Origin: Geminicoccaceae bacterium
GTDB lineage: Bacteria > Pseudomonadota > Alphaproteobacteria > Geminicoccales > Geminicoccaceae
Assembly: GCA_028285265.1 (NCBI GenBank)
Contig: JANQPX010000018.1
Location: forward strand, 186,001 to 250,000
Direction of reading: 5' to 3'
DNA: 64,000 nt
Shown here one piece after another: positions 51,001-59,920 of the stretch (its first letter is position 1; each line of letters starts with the position of its first letter). A program made the translations under genes and the position numbers. The notes under the pieces are model-generated. The model was not told the origin of the DNA. It was given only the letters and a program-made list of their open reading frames with translations, and made no database searches.

Positions 51001-52488
51001 GTGACGGACGATCGCCCGAATATTCTCTTTCTATTTTCCGACCAACATGCGCAACATGTCGCCGGTTGCTATGGCGATACAATTGTGCAGACACCAGCCC
51101 TTGATCGACTGGCTGCGGAAGGTGTCACCTTTGATAACGCTTACACAACAGCACCGCTCTGCACACCAGCACGCATGGCGATGCTAACCGCGCAATATAG
51201 CCATAGTATTGGCTGCTGGACCAACTCCGATATTCTCGCTTCCGACATTCCAACCCATGCCCACAGCCTCGGCGCCGCTGGCTATCGTCCAACCCTGATC
51301 GGCCGGCTCCATTCAATCGGTCCAGATCAACTCCATGGCTATGTGGATCGCCGGGTCGGCGATCACAGCACCAACTGGGTCGGTGGTCATGCCCATGGCA
51401 TGGGCGTGCTCGACCGTGCGCAGGAGCCCTTTCGAATCAGCCTCGAGCGTTCCGGTCCGGGTCAGTCAGCCTATGAAGTCAAAGATCGGGACGTGCTTCA
51501 AGCTACCCTAGATCATCTCGACGAAATCCGGGATGCGAGGAAGAAAGGCGAGAAGACTCCCTTTGCCGTCACGGTCGGATTGATGCTGCCACATCAGCCC
51601 TATGTGTGCTCGCCTCAGGACTATGCGCACTATGAGGGCAAGGTCGGCATGCCCAGGCTCACCGCACCCGGCGATAACGCCGAACATCCTTATCTCCATG
51701 AATGGCGACGCTTTACCGATAGTCTCGATCTTCCCGACGATTGGCAGATCTGCGCGAGGACAGCCTATTATGGTCTGACCACAGCGATGGATCGCATGAT
51801 TCAACAGATCCTAGACCGGCTCGAGGCCAATGGCCTCGCGGACAACACGCTGGTGGTTTATGCATCCGACCACGGCGATCAGCTCGGCGAACGCGGCCTC
51901 TGGTGGAAACAGACCTTTCACGAACAATCGGTAAAGGTGCCGTTGATTCTCCGCTGGCCAGGCCGCCTGCCGCCAGGCGAACGACGGGCCCGGGTGGTGA
52001 ACCTGCTCGATCTCGCGGCAACGATGATCGATGCCGCCGGCGCACCGGCGCTCCCTAACAGTCAAGGCCGATCGTTTCTGAACGTTGCCTCTGACGGGTC
52101 GACGCCCTGGTCCGATTTGACGTTCGCTGAATACTGCACCGATGGCATGGCGCGGTGGACCGGGGCTGTCGTCCAGCAGCGCATGGTTAGAGATGAGCGC
52201 TACAAGCTCGTTTACTATCACGGCGAACGGCCGCAGCTGTTCGATCTCCAAGCCGACCCCGACGAGGTCATCGATCTCGGGCTATCCGAGCGCCACGCCG
52301 CCGTTCGTGATGCTCTGACGGCACAGGTGCTCGATGGCTGGGACCCGGAAGCTATTGCGCTCACTCAACAACGAAAACTCGCTAACAAGCGGATGCTGTC
52401 GACATGGGCGAAGACTGCGGAGCCCGACGAAGCGCATCGCTGGACGTTGAAAATGGAGGATAATTGGCTCGCGGATACAAGCTCATGA
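51001..52488 (+). CDS. Formylglycine-dependent sulfatase (S1 family)
   Basis: This 495-residue protein has the sulfatase signature LCTPARMAMLTAQY, in which Cys54 is the residue converted to formylglycine. Metal ligands lie in FSDQHAQ (Asp14) and YASDHGDQLGERG. There is no signal peptide, so it acts in the cytoplasm on an imported sulfate ester; choline-sulfatase-like and aryl- or carbohydrate sulfatases share this layout. The GTG start has GGGAGG upstream. It overlaps the next gene by four bases and diverges from the TTT operon. Confidence 0.9.
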   Translation: MTDDRPNILFLFSDQHAQHVAGCYGDTIVQTPALDRLAAEGVTFDNAYTTAPLCTPARMAMLTAQYSHSIGCWTNSDILASDIPTHAHSLGAAGYRPTLIGRLHSIGPDQLHGYVDRRVGDHSTNWVGGHAHGMGVLDRAQEPFRISLERSGPGQSAYEVKDRDVLQATLDHLDEIRDARKKGEKTPFAVTVGLMLPHQPYVCSPQDYAHYEGKVGMPRLTAPGDNAEHPYLHEWRRFTDSLDLPDDWQICARTAYYGLTTAMDRMIQQILDRLEANGLADNTLVVYASDHGDQLGERGLWWKQTFHEQSVKVPLILRWPGRLPPGERRARVVNLLDLAATMIDAAGAPALPNSQGRSFLNVASDGSTPWSDLTFAEYCTDGMARWTGAVVQQRMVRDERYKLVYYHGERPQLFDLQADPDEVIDLGLSERHAAVRDALTAQVLDGWDPEAIALTQQRKLANKRMLSTWAKTAEPDEAHRWTLKMEDNWLADTSS

Positions 52489-53828
52489 GGGGGCTGGGTG
52501 TCACCGTCATGCCCGAATGGATCCAGTCCGAAGGCATCGCGCAGGTGCTTGATAATCTGGAACATGCGGGGGCCAACGCTGTCGCAACGTCCCCCTATGT
52601 CATGGCCGAAAGCGATGCTGACCATGCCGGGCGCGAGCCACCCATCGATGCCGGTGCCGGCAAAGTCCGCTTGCTCGACCGGTCCCTTTGGGGCAAACGC
52701 GAACTCCGCTGCGTCACAGCACCCAGTTATGAGCCGGATTTGTCACAGTATCGAGATTTGGCCTACCTGCCGTCCGAGCCGACCACGCTGACGAAGAAGG
52801 AAGGGCCAAAGATCGCGGCCTTTTTCGAAGCGGCGAAAACCCGCGGTTTCGACGTGCAGCTGCAGGTTCAGGCGGCGATCCCCCCTGGCTACCGTGTTCA
52901 GTTCGGCGGCCCGAACGAGTCCGACATGCCGCGTCTTCCTGACGGCAGTTTCCACGTGAACCGGGTCGATAAGAATGGCAGTCTCGCGAGTCCCGAGATC
53001 GTGAACTACACGCAAAGCCTTATCCGCGACATCGCCACTGCCTATCCCATGATCGATGCGCTCCGCATCGATTGGCCGGAGTATCCACCTTACGATTTCA
53101 AGGCTTGGTTCTTTGATTTCTCCGATCATGCGGAAGCCAGCGCCCAGGCGCGGGGGTTTGACGTCGATACCATGCGACGTGACTGCCTTGCGCTCATGGC
53201 CGACCCTACGCCGCTCTTGGAAAACGGTTTCGATGTGCTTCCTGGCTTCGCCGCCCTGCAGCGTTTCAAAGCCGAGCTCACAATCGACCTGGTCAAGTCG
53301 TGTCGAGCAGCACTGCCGTCGTCAATGCGCCTGGTCGTCCACGCTTTTCCACCACCTTGGTCCCATCTTTCCGGTATGGACTTCGCTCGTGTCGCCGAGA
53401 TCGCTGACGATATCGCGGTCAAGCTTTACACCATGCACTGGCCGATGATGCTTCAGAACTATCTGCAACACTTCGTCGACGCGGGCATGGAAGAGGATCG
53501 GGCGTCAGCCGGCCTACTCGAACTCTTTGATACCGGCGGCCAATCACCCTTCCATTATCCAGAACCCAGCGAACCTCATGCTGCCGGAGCCGGATCACAA
53601 AGTCGAAAGATCGAAACGGCCAAAGCCGCGATTCAAGACCTTGCCAACACGATACCGAGCGCGCACGCCTACGGACCCGTCAATGATGTACTCAATAGAG
53701 TAGAGACCGCGCTTACAGCGGGTGACGGACGTGCATGGATCAATCGATACGGCTATCTCGGCGACGCCAAAATTGAAGGTCTTGCCCGCATCGTCCCAAA
53801 CACGACGGCTGCGTTCAAGGCGAGATAG
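52485..53828 (+). CDS. TIM-barrel-like protein of unknown function coupled to the sulfatase
   Basis: I do not recognise the family of this 447-residue protein. Alternating hydrophobic strands and acidic loop ends (VTVMPEWIQSEG, VQLQVQAAIPPGY, DALRIDWPEYPPYDF, VVHAFPPPWSHL) suggest a TIM barrel like those of glycoside hydrolases, with Asp/Glu-rich strand ends as possible active-site residues. It has no signal peptide. The ATG at 52485 lies in an ATGA overlap with the sulfatase stop, so both are translated together and probably act in one pathway. Confidence 0.65.
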   Translation: MRGLGVTVMPEWIQSEGIAQVLDNLEHAGANAVATSPYVMAESDADHAGREPPIDAGAGKVRLLDRSLWGKRELRCVTAPSYEPDLSQYRDLAYLPSEPTTLTKKEGPKIAAFFEAAKTRGFDVQLQVQAAIPPGYRVQFGGPNESDMPRLPDGSFHVNRVDKNGSLASPEIVNYTQSLIRDIATAYPMIDALRIDWPEYPPYDFKAWFFDFSDHAEASAQARGFDVDTMRRDCLALMADPTPLLENGFDVLPGFAALQRFKAELTIDLVKSCRAALPSSMRLVVHAFPPPWSHLSGMDFARVAEIADDIAVKLYTMHWPMMLQNYLQHFVDAGMEEDRASAGLLELFDTGGQSPFHYPEPSEPHAAGAGSQSRKIETAKAAIQDLANTIPSAHAYGPVNDVLNRVETALTAGDGRAWINRYGYLGDAKIEGLARIVPNTTAAFKAR

Positions 53829-53901
53829 CCACGTCATAGCTTTCTTGGTTTCGTGAACCCAGCAGACAGCGATGACCAGCTCATCAAGGGAGCCTACCAA
53901 T

Positions 53902-54573
53902 ATGACTGCCAGCATCAGCAGTGATCTCATCGACCAAGCAAAAAATAAGCTCTACACGGCCGTTCTATCGGATACCCTCGACTCCTTCGGCTTGCATGAG
54001 CAGGCAAGCCACCCCGCAATCCGTCCACTCGATGATACGCTGGTGCTTTGCGGTCGAGCGCGAACCGGTCTCTATATGGAGATCCATCATGATGACCCGG
54101 CTGTGAACATCTATGAGAAAGAGATTGATCTAGTCGACGATCTGAAACCGGATGACGTTGCTGTCTTTGCCTGCAGCAACAATCTTCGCATTGCTCCTTG
54201 GGGGGAACTTTTAAGTACCGCAGCCCATGCACGGGGCGCGAACGGTTGCGTGACAGATGGCCTGGTTCGCGATGTCCGCGCCATTCGTGCCATGGGCTTT
54301 CCGGTGTTTTCGGGCGGCATCGGCCCTCTCGATACACGCCATCGCGGCATGATGATGGACGCCGATATTCCGGTGCGCATCGGGGGCGTGCGCGTCAAAA
54401 GCGGCGACTTAATCTTCGGAGATGTCGACGGGCTGGTCGTCATCCCGCAGGAGATCGCAGCCGACGTGGTCGCCAAGGCGATGGATAAGGTCGCCGCTGA
54501 AAACACGACGCGCGATGAGCTCAAAAAGGGCCTACGCCTCAAAGAGGTTTATGAGAAGTACGGCGTCTTATGA
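53902..54573 (+). CDS. RraA-family aldolase/decarboxylase
   Basis: This 223-residue protein of the RraA/4-hydroxy-4-methyl-2-oxoglutarate aldolase family carries the metal and substrate motif GCVTDGLVRDVRAI and the downstream GDLIFGDVDGLVVIP. Such enzymes cleave or decarboxylate 4-hydroxy-2-oxoacids and oxaloacetate. GGGAG precedes the ATG at 53902. Following a sulfatase and a barrel protein, it could supply a retro-aldol step ending in pyruvate. Confidence 0.83.
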   Translation: MTASISSDLIDQAKNKLYTAVLSDTLDSFGLHEQASHPAIRPLDDTLVLCGRARTGLYMEIHHDDPAVNIYEKEIDLVDDLKPDDVAVFACSNNLRIAPWGELLSTAAHARGANGCVTDGLVRDVRAIRAMGFPVFSGGIGPLDTRHRGMMMDADIPVRIGGVRVKSGDLIFGDVDGLVVIPQEIAADVVAKAMDKVAAENTTRDELKKGLRLKEVYEKYGVL

Positions 54574-54641
54574 TCTCTCGATTGTCGTGCTGGCATTGAA
54601 CTGGATCGATTGAGGGCACAACGCCCGACACCTGGAAGAGG

Positions 54642-55031
54642 TCAGGCCTTGGCAGCCCAAGCTTCGACTTCGACCAGCAAGTCCGGCGCCGCTAAGGCAT
54701 TGACGATCACAAGCGTCGATGTCGGTTGAACAGCCTCGCCAAGAACCTTCAAGCGTGCTGCGCGGGCATCGTCGACGAAGCGCGAATCGGTTAGATAGAT
54801 GGTGAGCTTGACCAAATGCTCCTTGGCCATCTTGTTGGCGCGCAGACAAGCGACAACATTCCTGTAAGCCTGCTCGGCCTGTCTCTTGGCGCCAGCAGCC
54901 GTCACGCCCTTTGCATTCACGCCGACTTGTCCTGAGACAACGAGCCACCGGGCATTCGGCGGTACGCTGATTGTGTGGCTGTACTTGCCGAGTGGCTTGT
55001 GAACGGTTTTTGGATTCACCGCTTCGTTCAT
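54642..55031 (-). CDS. RidA/YjgF-family protein
   Basis: This 129-residue protein has the trimeric Rid fold (YSHTISVPPNARWLVVSGQVG, QAYRNVVACLRAN, LLVEVEAWA). At the position of the catalytic arginine of true RidA (PAR motif) it reads PTS, so it probably lacks classical enamine deaminase activity and belongs to another Rid subfamily. The ATG at 55031 has GGGAGA upstream. It converges on the RraA-family gene and diverges from the MlrC-like gene. Confidence 0.85.
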   Translation of the reverse strand: MNEAVNPKTVHKPLGKYSHTISVPPNARWLVVSGQVGVNAKGVTAAGAKRQAEQAYRNVVACLRANKMAKEHLVKLTIYLTDSRFVDDARAARLKVLGEAVQPTSTLVIVNALAAPDLLVEVEAWAAKA

Positions 55032-55214
55032 CTTGTATCTCCCTGGTAAACACACCGACAAACGTCACGTTAATCTTAGGCGATCCCTCGTTCCTGACAA
55101 CTCGGTAGATCGATAGCCCCTTCAAAGGCCATCTCCGGTTTAACCCTTATGAAAGGTCTCCTTGCTCGATCTTGGGTCAGCCCACATGATGAGTTTGATC
55201 GCGAGGAGATGAGC

Positions 55215-56708
55215 ATGAGGGGTCGGGTCGGAATCGGCGGTATCTGGCATGAAACCAATACGTTCTCGACGGAGACCACGGGGATGGCCGCGTTCGAAGC
55301 GTATCAGCTTGCCACCGGCACGAGCCTTCTCGATCGCTATGCCGGCACTGGAACTGAGCTCGGCGGCATGATCGAGGGCGTGCGCGATCAGGGCTTCTCC
55401 TTAGCACCAACATTGTTCGCCGCAGCTGTACCGTCAGGAATCATCGAGCGTCCAACGCTTACGCAGCTCGTCGACGACTTGATCGCGAGAGTCGATGACG
55501 CCATGCCGTTGGACGGCATGCTGCTGGTCCTTCATGGGGCAGCCGTCGCCGACGGTCTTGATGATGCGGACGGCTGGATCCTGGCACAACTCCGCAAGGT
55601 CCTGTCCCAAAACATGCCCTTGGTCGCTAGCTTCGACTGCCACGCCAATCTCAGCCACGCCATGGTCGACCATGCGGATATGCTGATTGGCTACGACACC
55701 TATCCCCATGTCGATATGGCCGAGCGCGGCCGAGAGGCGGCGGGTGCGCTAGCCGCGATGATGCGAACATCATCGCGACCCGCCTCCGCCTTTAGGAAAC
55801 TCCCGCTTCTCACCGCACCCCAAATGCAAGCGACCGATCAGGAACCGATGAAGACGATTATGGCATCGCTGCATGGCTTGGAGGCCGATGGCACGATCCT
55901 GAACGGATCGATCGCCATGGGTTTTCCCTATGCCGATAGCCCCACTCTCGGCGGATCCGTTTTGACCTATGCTGACGAACAGCAAGCTGCCGATCGGGCA
56001 GCTGATCAACTGGCCAGGCAGATCTGGGAACTGCGCGATCAATTCCAACCCGATTTGATGCTGGTCGATGCGGCGGTCAAGCAAGCGATCGAGGCGGACG
56101 AAACACCCGTCGTCTTAGCGGAAGCGGCTGATAATGTTGGCGGTGGCAGCGCTGGCGACGGCACGGTTGTGCTCAAAGCCCTGCTTTTCGCCGAGGCTAG
56201 GGACGCTGTGATTGTTATCGCCGACCCGGATGCCGTTGCGGAGGCTGACAAGGCTGGCGTTGGCGCACCGTTTGCCGGCCTTATCGGTGGCAAGGTTGAT
56301 CGCCTGCATGGCGATCCCATCCATGTCATCGGTCAGGTCGTGTTGCTAACAGACGGCCGCTATCGCCACACCGGCTCCTATATGACCGGATATGAGACGT
56401 CGATGGGACGGACGGCGGTGATCCAGGCAGATGGGGTCAAGATTGTGCTTACGAGCCTGCGCACCATGCCCTTTGATGCCGGCCAGCTCACGTCTGTCGG
56501 TATCGATCCTGCTCATCAGCGCATTATCGTCGCGAAATCGGCGTTAGCTTGGCAGGCAGCTTATGGCGCTATTGCGAAACGAGCGATGACGATCGACACC
56601 CCCGGGATCGCCACGTCTAATCTTGCGCGCCTGCCCTATCGACGAAGGCGAAAGCCCCTCTACCCACTCGACCGTCAAGACTTTTCCGAGGCCCTGCCCT
56701 TTCCTTGA
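55215..56708 (+). CDS. M81-family metallopeptidase (MlrC-like)
   Basis: This 497-residue protein of the MlrC family has motifs WHETNTFS near the N-terminus, SFDCHANLSHAMVDHADMLI-like metal region near residue 140-160 (DCHANLS, YDTYPHVDM), and DNVGGGSAGDGT near residue 310. MlrC was described in microcystin breakdown, but most homologues sit in transport operons for small peptides or amines. The ATG at 55215 is chosen because GAGGAG is seven bases upstream. It converges on the HisD-paralogue operon. Confidence 0.87.
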   Translation: MRGRVGIGGIWHETNTFSTETTGMAAFEAYQLATGTSLLDRYAGTGTELGGMIEGVRDQGFSLAPTLFAAAVPSGIIERPTLTQLVDDLIARVDDAMPLDGMLLVLHGAAVADGLDDADGWILAQLRKVLSQNMPLVASFDCHANLSHAMVDHADMLIGYDTYPHVDMAERGREAAGALAAMMRTSSRPASAFRKLPLLTAPQMQATDQEPMKTIMASLHGLEADGTILNGSIAMGFPYADSPTLGGSVLTYADEQQAADRAADQLARQIWELRDQFQPDLMLVDAAVKQAIEADETPVVLAEAADNVGGGSAGDGTVVLKALLFAEARDAVIVIADPDAVAEADKAGVGAPFAGLIGGKVDRLHGDPIHVIGQVVLLTDGRYRHTGSYMTGYETSMGRTAVIQADGVKIVLTSLRTMPFDAGQLTSVGIDPAHQRIIVAKSALAWQAAYGAIAKRAMTIDTPGIATSNLARLPYRRRRKPLYPLDRQDFSEALPFP

Positions 56709-56825
56709 GCCGTTGGCTCTTCGGGCAGCCGCGTAAAGGCCGCCTAAAGCTGCCGATGTCGAGATAGAGAGCTGTCGATGATGAGACGACGTTGCATGTC
56801 TCGAAAGAGCACGCACCCTCTCACG

Positions 56826-58154
56826 TCAGGCACCCTTCTTGTCCCGATCTGACACAGCGTTGGCATGAGCCTCAAAGCCTTCATAGGCCGCAAGCGTACG
56901 CGCGTGAGGTTCGAGCACCTCACGACCTCGTCGTGTCACATAGGCAATCGATGTGCGCTTCATAAAGTCAAGCACCGAGAGCGGCGACCAGCTACGAGCA
57001 TGGCCTCCGGTGGGGAGGACGCAATTCGGACCGATGACAAAATTGCCGAGCGTGATGGGCGTATTCTCGCCGAGGAGGATCTCGCCGGCATGCTGGAGTT
57101 GACCGAGGTAGTCCATCGGCTCTTCGGCGAGCACCTCGAGATGTTCAGGTGCGTAGTCGTTGGTGAAGCGAACAGCCTCATCCATATTGGCTGCGAGTAC
57201 GATGCCGCCGCGCGGCCCGGTTAGAACGTCACGGGTAAAACCGGCGCGTTGTTCGCCCATGTTGTCCCAAAGGACCGGGATGTGCTGCCGCGCCGCCTCG
57301 GCGACGTCGATGCTGTCGGTCACGAGGAAGGCGGAGCTGTCCGGACCGTGCTCAGCTTCGATGAGAAGATCAAGCGCAGCGATTTTCGGGTTTGCAGAGC
57401 TATCGGCAAGAACGATGGACTCGCTGGGACCGGCAGGAAGGCCTGGATCAATGCGATCGGACAGGAGTTTTTTCGCAGCGACGACCCAGGGACTACCCGG
57501 ACCGACGATTTTGCAGCAACGTGGAATCGTCGCCGTACCAAAAGCAGCCGCTGCGACGGCGGCAGCGCCGCCTGATTTATAGACATTCTCGACCCCGGCG
57601 AGCCGTGCAGCAACTAGGCTCGCGGCATCGATTCCACCTTCTGGCGTCGGCGGCGTCAGCACCGCGATTTCCGGCACGCCAGCGATGACGGCGGGAATCG
57701 TCGTCATCATCATGACAGACGGAAACGCCCCTTTCCCACGCGGGACATAGCAAGCGACGGAGGGAACCGGTGTTGTGCGCTCCCCCCCAAACACGCCATC
57801 CCGCGTTTCCACCCACCACATCGATTCCGGCTTTTGGGCTTCGTGAAAGGTGCGGATGTTGGCGACGGCAAACCTAATCGCTTCGGTGACCTCGGGATCG
57901 AGTTCGGCGAAGGCTCTGTCAAAGTCGTCTGACGTCGCTTTGAGACTTTCGGCGTCGACATCAGCGTTGTCGAACTTTCGCCCAAAGCGCGCTACCGCCT
58001 CATCTCCCTCATCGCGCACGGCGTCGATGATCGCCTGGCTCGGTTCGATATAGGCCGAGAGGTCGGCCTCCGTTCTGGTCATGAGCGCTTGGCGCTGATC
58101 GACGGACAACGTAGCAAGATCGAAAAGATTGATGGCGCTTGCGTCAGCGGCCAT
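56826..58154 (-). CDS. HisD-family dehydrogenase paralogue with altered metal ligands
   Basis: This 442-residue protein aligns along its length with histidinol dehydrogenase: YVPRGKGAFPS, VYKSGGAAAVAAAAFGT, KIVGPGS and the catalytic pair Glu337-His338 in YAPEHLE. Compared with E. coli HisD, zinc ligand Gln259 is Glu266 here, Asp360 is Asn371, and the GPNH histidine is Cys378; His269 and His430 are kept. It is last in an ABC operon with no his genes nearby. A catabolic alcohol dehydrogenase role, as for the HisD-like sulfopropanediol dehydrogenase HpsN, is more likely than histidine synthesis. Confidence 0.85.
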   Translation of the reverse strand: MAADASAINLFDLATLSVDQRQALMTRTEADLSAYIEPSQAIIDAVRDEGDEAVARFGRKFDNADVDAESLKATSDDFDRAFAELDPEVTEAIRFAVANIRTFHEAQKPESMWWVETRDGVFGGERTTPVPSVACYVPRGKGAFPSVMMMTTIPAVIAGVPEIAVLTPPTPEGGIDAASLVAARLAGVENVYKSGGAAAVAAAAFGTATIPRCCKIVGPGSPWVVAAKKLLSDRIDPGLPAGPSESIVLADSSANPKIAALDLLIEAEHGPDSSAFLVTDSIDVAEAARQHIPVLWDNMGEQRAGFTRDVLTGPRGGIVLAANMDEAVRFTNDYAPEHLEVLAEEPMDYLGQLQHAGEILLGENTPITLGNFVIGPNCVLPTGGHARSWSPLSVLDFMKRTSIAYVTRRGREVLEPHARTLAAYEGFEAHANAVSDRDKKGA

Positions 58155-58165
58155 AGCAGTTTCCT

Positions 58166-58966
58166 TCACTTGGACTTCAAGAAAATTTCGAGGCCGACAA
58201 CACGGTCGAGGATCCAGATCGAGGCGGCAGCAATCGCGATGTAGACGACGGAAAGAGCGGCCAGATCCGGCGTGATGATTGAACGGATGGCATTGTACAT
58301 CAAGACGGGGAGTGTGACGATACGCGCGTCCACCAAGAGCAAGCTCACGATGAACTCGTTGAGCGCTAGGATGAACATCAAAAGCGCGCCGGTGATCACG
58401 CCTGGCATCACCGCCGGAAGCGTGATGGTGAAGAACGTGGTGATGGGTGGCGCGCCACAATTGGCCGCTGCATGTTCGATGTCGGGATCGAGATTGTTGA
58501 CCGACGCCGAGACCGCCCAGATCATGAAGGGAAGATTGATGATGCAGGCAGCAAGGCCAACCGGCCAAATGCTGCCGAGCACGCGCATCCAGCCGAAGAT
58601 CAACATCAAGCCGAGGCCCGAGACGATCAGCGGGACAATAAAGGGAAGCAGGAGCACCACTTGGATCGTGGTCGCATGTTTGATGCGGTAGCGAGCGAGC
58701 GCGATCGCCGCGAGCGTGCCTGCCGGCAGACTGACCAATGTGCAAATGATCGCGACTTCGAAGCTTCGCCAAAGAGCCTCACCAAAGGCGCGCTTGGTGA
58801 GGAGTTCTTGGTACCAAATCAGCGAAAACCCCTCCGGCGGAAAGGCGATGATCTTGCCCGCGTTGAAGGATGCGATGACGATGACGATTGTCGGCAAGGC
58901 GAGCAAGATCAAATCGAGCCAGACGATCGTGAGGAGGACGCGGCGTGCGCTTGGGTTACTCAGCAT
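58166..58966 (-). CDS. Spermidine/putrescine-type ABC permease (PotC-like)
   Basis: This 266-residue membrane protein has six hydrophobic segments and the permease EAA-type loop HAAANCGAPPITTFFTITLP. It is the second permease of a polyamine-type importer. It overlaps the preceding permease by seven bases and lies 11 bases before the HisD paralogue. Confidence 0.9.
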   Translation of the reverse strand: MLSNPSARRVLLTIVWLDLILLALPTIVIVIASFNAGKIIAFPPEGFSLIWYQELLTKRAFGEALWRSFEVAIICTLVSLPAGTLAAIALARYRIKHATTIQVVLLLPFIVPLIVSGLGLMLIFGWMRVLGSIWPVGLAACIINLPFMIWAVSASVNNLDPDIEHAAANCGAPPITTFFTITLPAVMPGVITGALLMFILALNEFIVSLLLVDARIVTLPVLMYNAIRSIITPDLAALSVVYIAIAAASIWILDRVVGLEIFLKSK

Positions 58967-59901
58967 GGATTACGGCTGCCATCGGCTTTGCCAACCCCCA
59001 ACGTACCGACCCCAATGGCGGTAAAGATAACAGCAACCACGAGGGTCCCGATCAGGGTGAGGACGATGGCGAGCGCACCGCCGAGACCAGCGTCACTGAG
59101 CTGGAAAAACCCATCGTAGATGGCGTTCGCGATGAAGTCATTGCCGCCACCACCCATGATTTCCGGCATGGCGAAGTCGGTAAGGGTGAGTGTAAAGACA
59201 ACGACGCCTGCTGCGACCCAACCAGGCTTAGCAAGCGGCAGGATGACATGGCGAAAGGTGGACCAAGGGTGCGCGCCCAGGCTCATCGAGGCGAGCTCCA
59301 TCTCCTCGGAGATAGCGGTAAAGGCCGGCGCCAGCAGGAGCACGGCAAAGGGCAACATATATTGGACCAAGCCGAGCAGCACGCCCGGATAGGTATAGAT
59401 TAACTCGACGGCAGGCAGGCCTACACCGCTAAGCGCACTATTCAAAAGGCCCTGCTTGCCAAGGATGATCAACCATCCATAGGCACGGATGACCTGGCCG
59501 AGGAAGAAGGGCAAAAATAGGCTAATCAGCAGAAGTTTTCGGATTGTGGGGCTCGGTGTCCGCACCATGTAGTAGGCGTAAGGAATGGCAAGGGCGACCG
59601 TCACGACGGTGACGATCAATGCGGCAAGCAGCGTCTTGCCGACGATCCTGAGGTAGACTGGACGTTCGATCAGCGTCTGGTAGTTGCCGAACGAATACTC
59701 TTCGCCAAGCCGAAACATATCCCGATCGAGCAGTCTGAGGCTATTGTCGCCAATCACCGCAATACTGATCACCAACGTCGCGACAAGCATCAGCGCCGGT
59801 AGCAGCAGCAGATACCCCGTATAAGGTTCGAATCTGGAAGGCCAGAACCGGCGACGCCAGAGCTCCACCGCTCCATGCGCCGCCGGTGTTCTAGACGTCA
59901 A
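58960..59901 (-). CDS. Spermidine/putrescine-type ABC permease (PotB-like)
   Basis: This permease of about 313 residues has six hydrophobic segments and the EAA-type loop LASMSLGAHPWSTFRHVILP. The start is uncertain: a TTG at 59901 lies 19 bases after the binding-protein stop, and a GTG at 59868 is also possible; no good ribosome site decides it. It works with the PotC-like permease and the ATPase encoded upstream. Confidence 0.87.
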   Translation of the reverse strand: MTSRTPAAHGAVELWRRRFWPSRFEPYTGYLLLLPALMLVATLVISIAVIGDNSLRLLDRDMFRLGEEYSFGNYQTLIERPVYLRIVGKTLLAALIVTVVTVALAIPYAYYMVRTPSPTIRKLLLISLFLPFFLGQVIRAYGWLIILGKQGLLNSALSGVGLPAVELIYTYPGVLLGLVQYMLPFAVLLLAPAFTAISEEMELASMSLGAHPWSTFRHVILPLAKPGWVAAGVVVFTLTLTDFAMPEIMGGGGNDFIANAIYDGFFQLSDAGLGGALAIVLTLIGTLVVAVIFTAIGVGTLGVGKADGSRNPC

Positions 59902-59920
59902 AGCTCTGCGAACGTGCCGC

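Noticed and set aside
58155..58772. Upstream extension of the HisD-paralogue frame through the PotC-like gene
   Set aside because: The frame happens to be open, but the HisD family start and the ATG at 58154 are clear, and the region encodes the permease in another frame.
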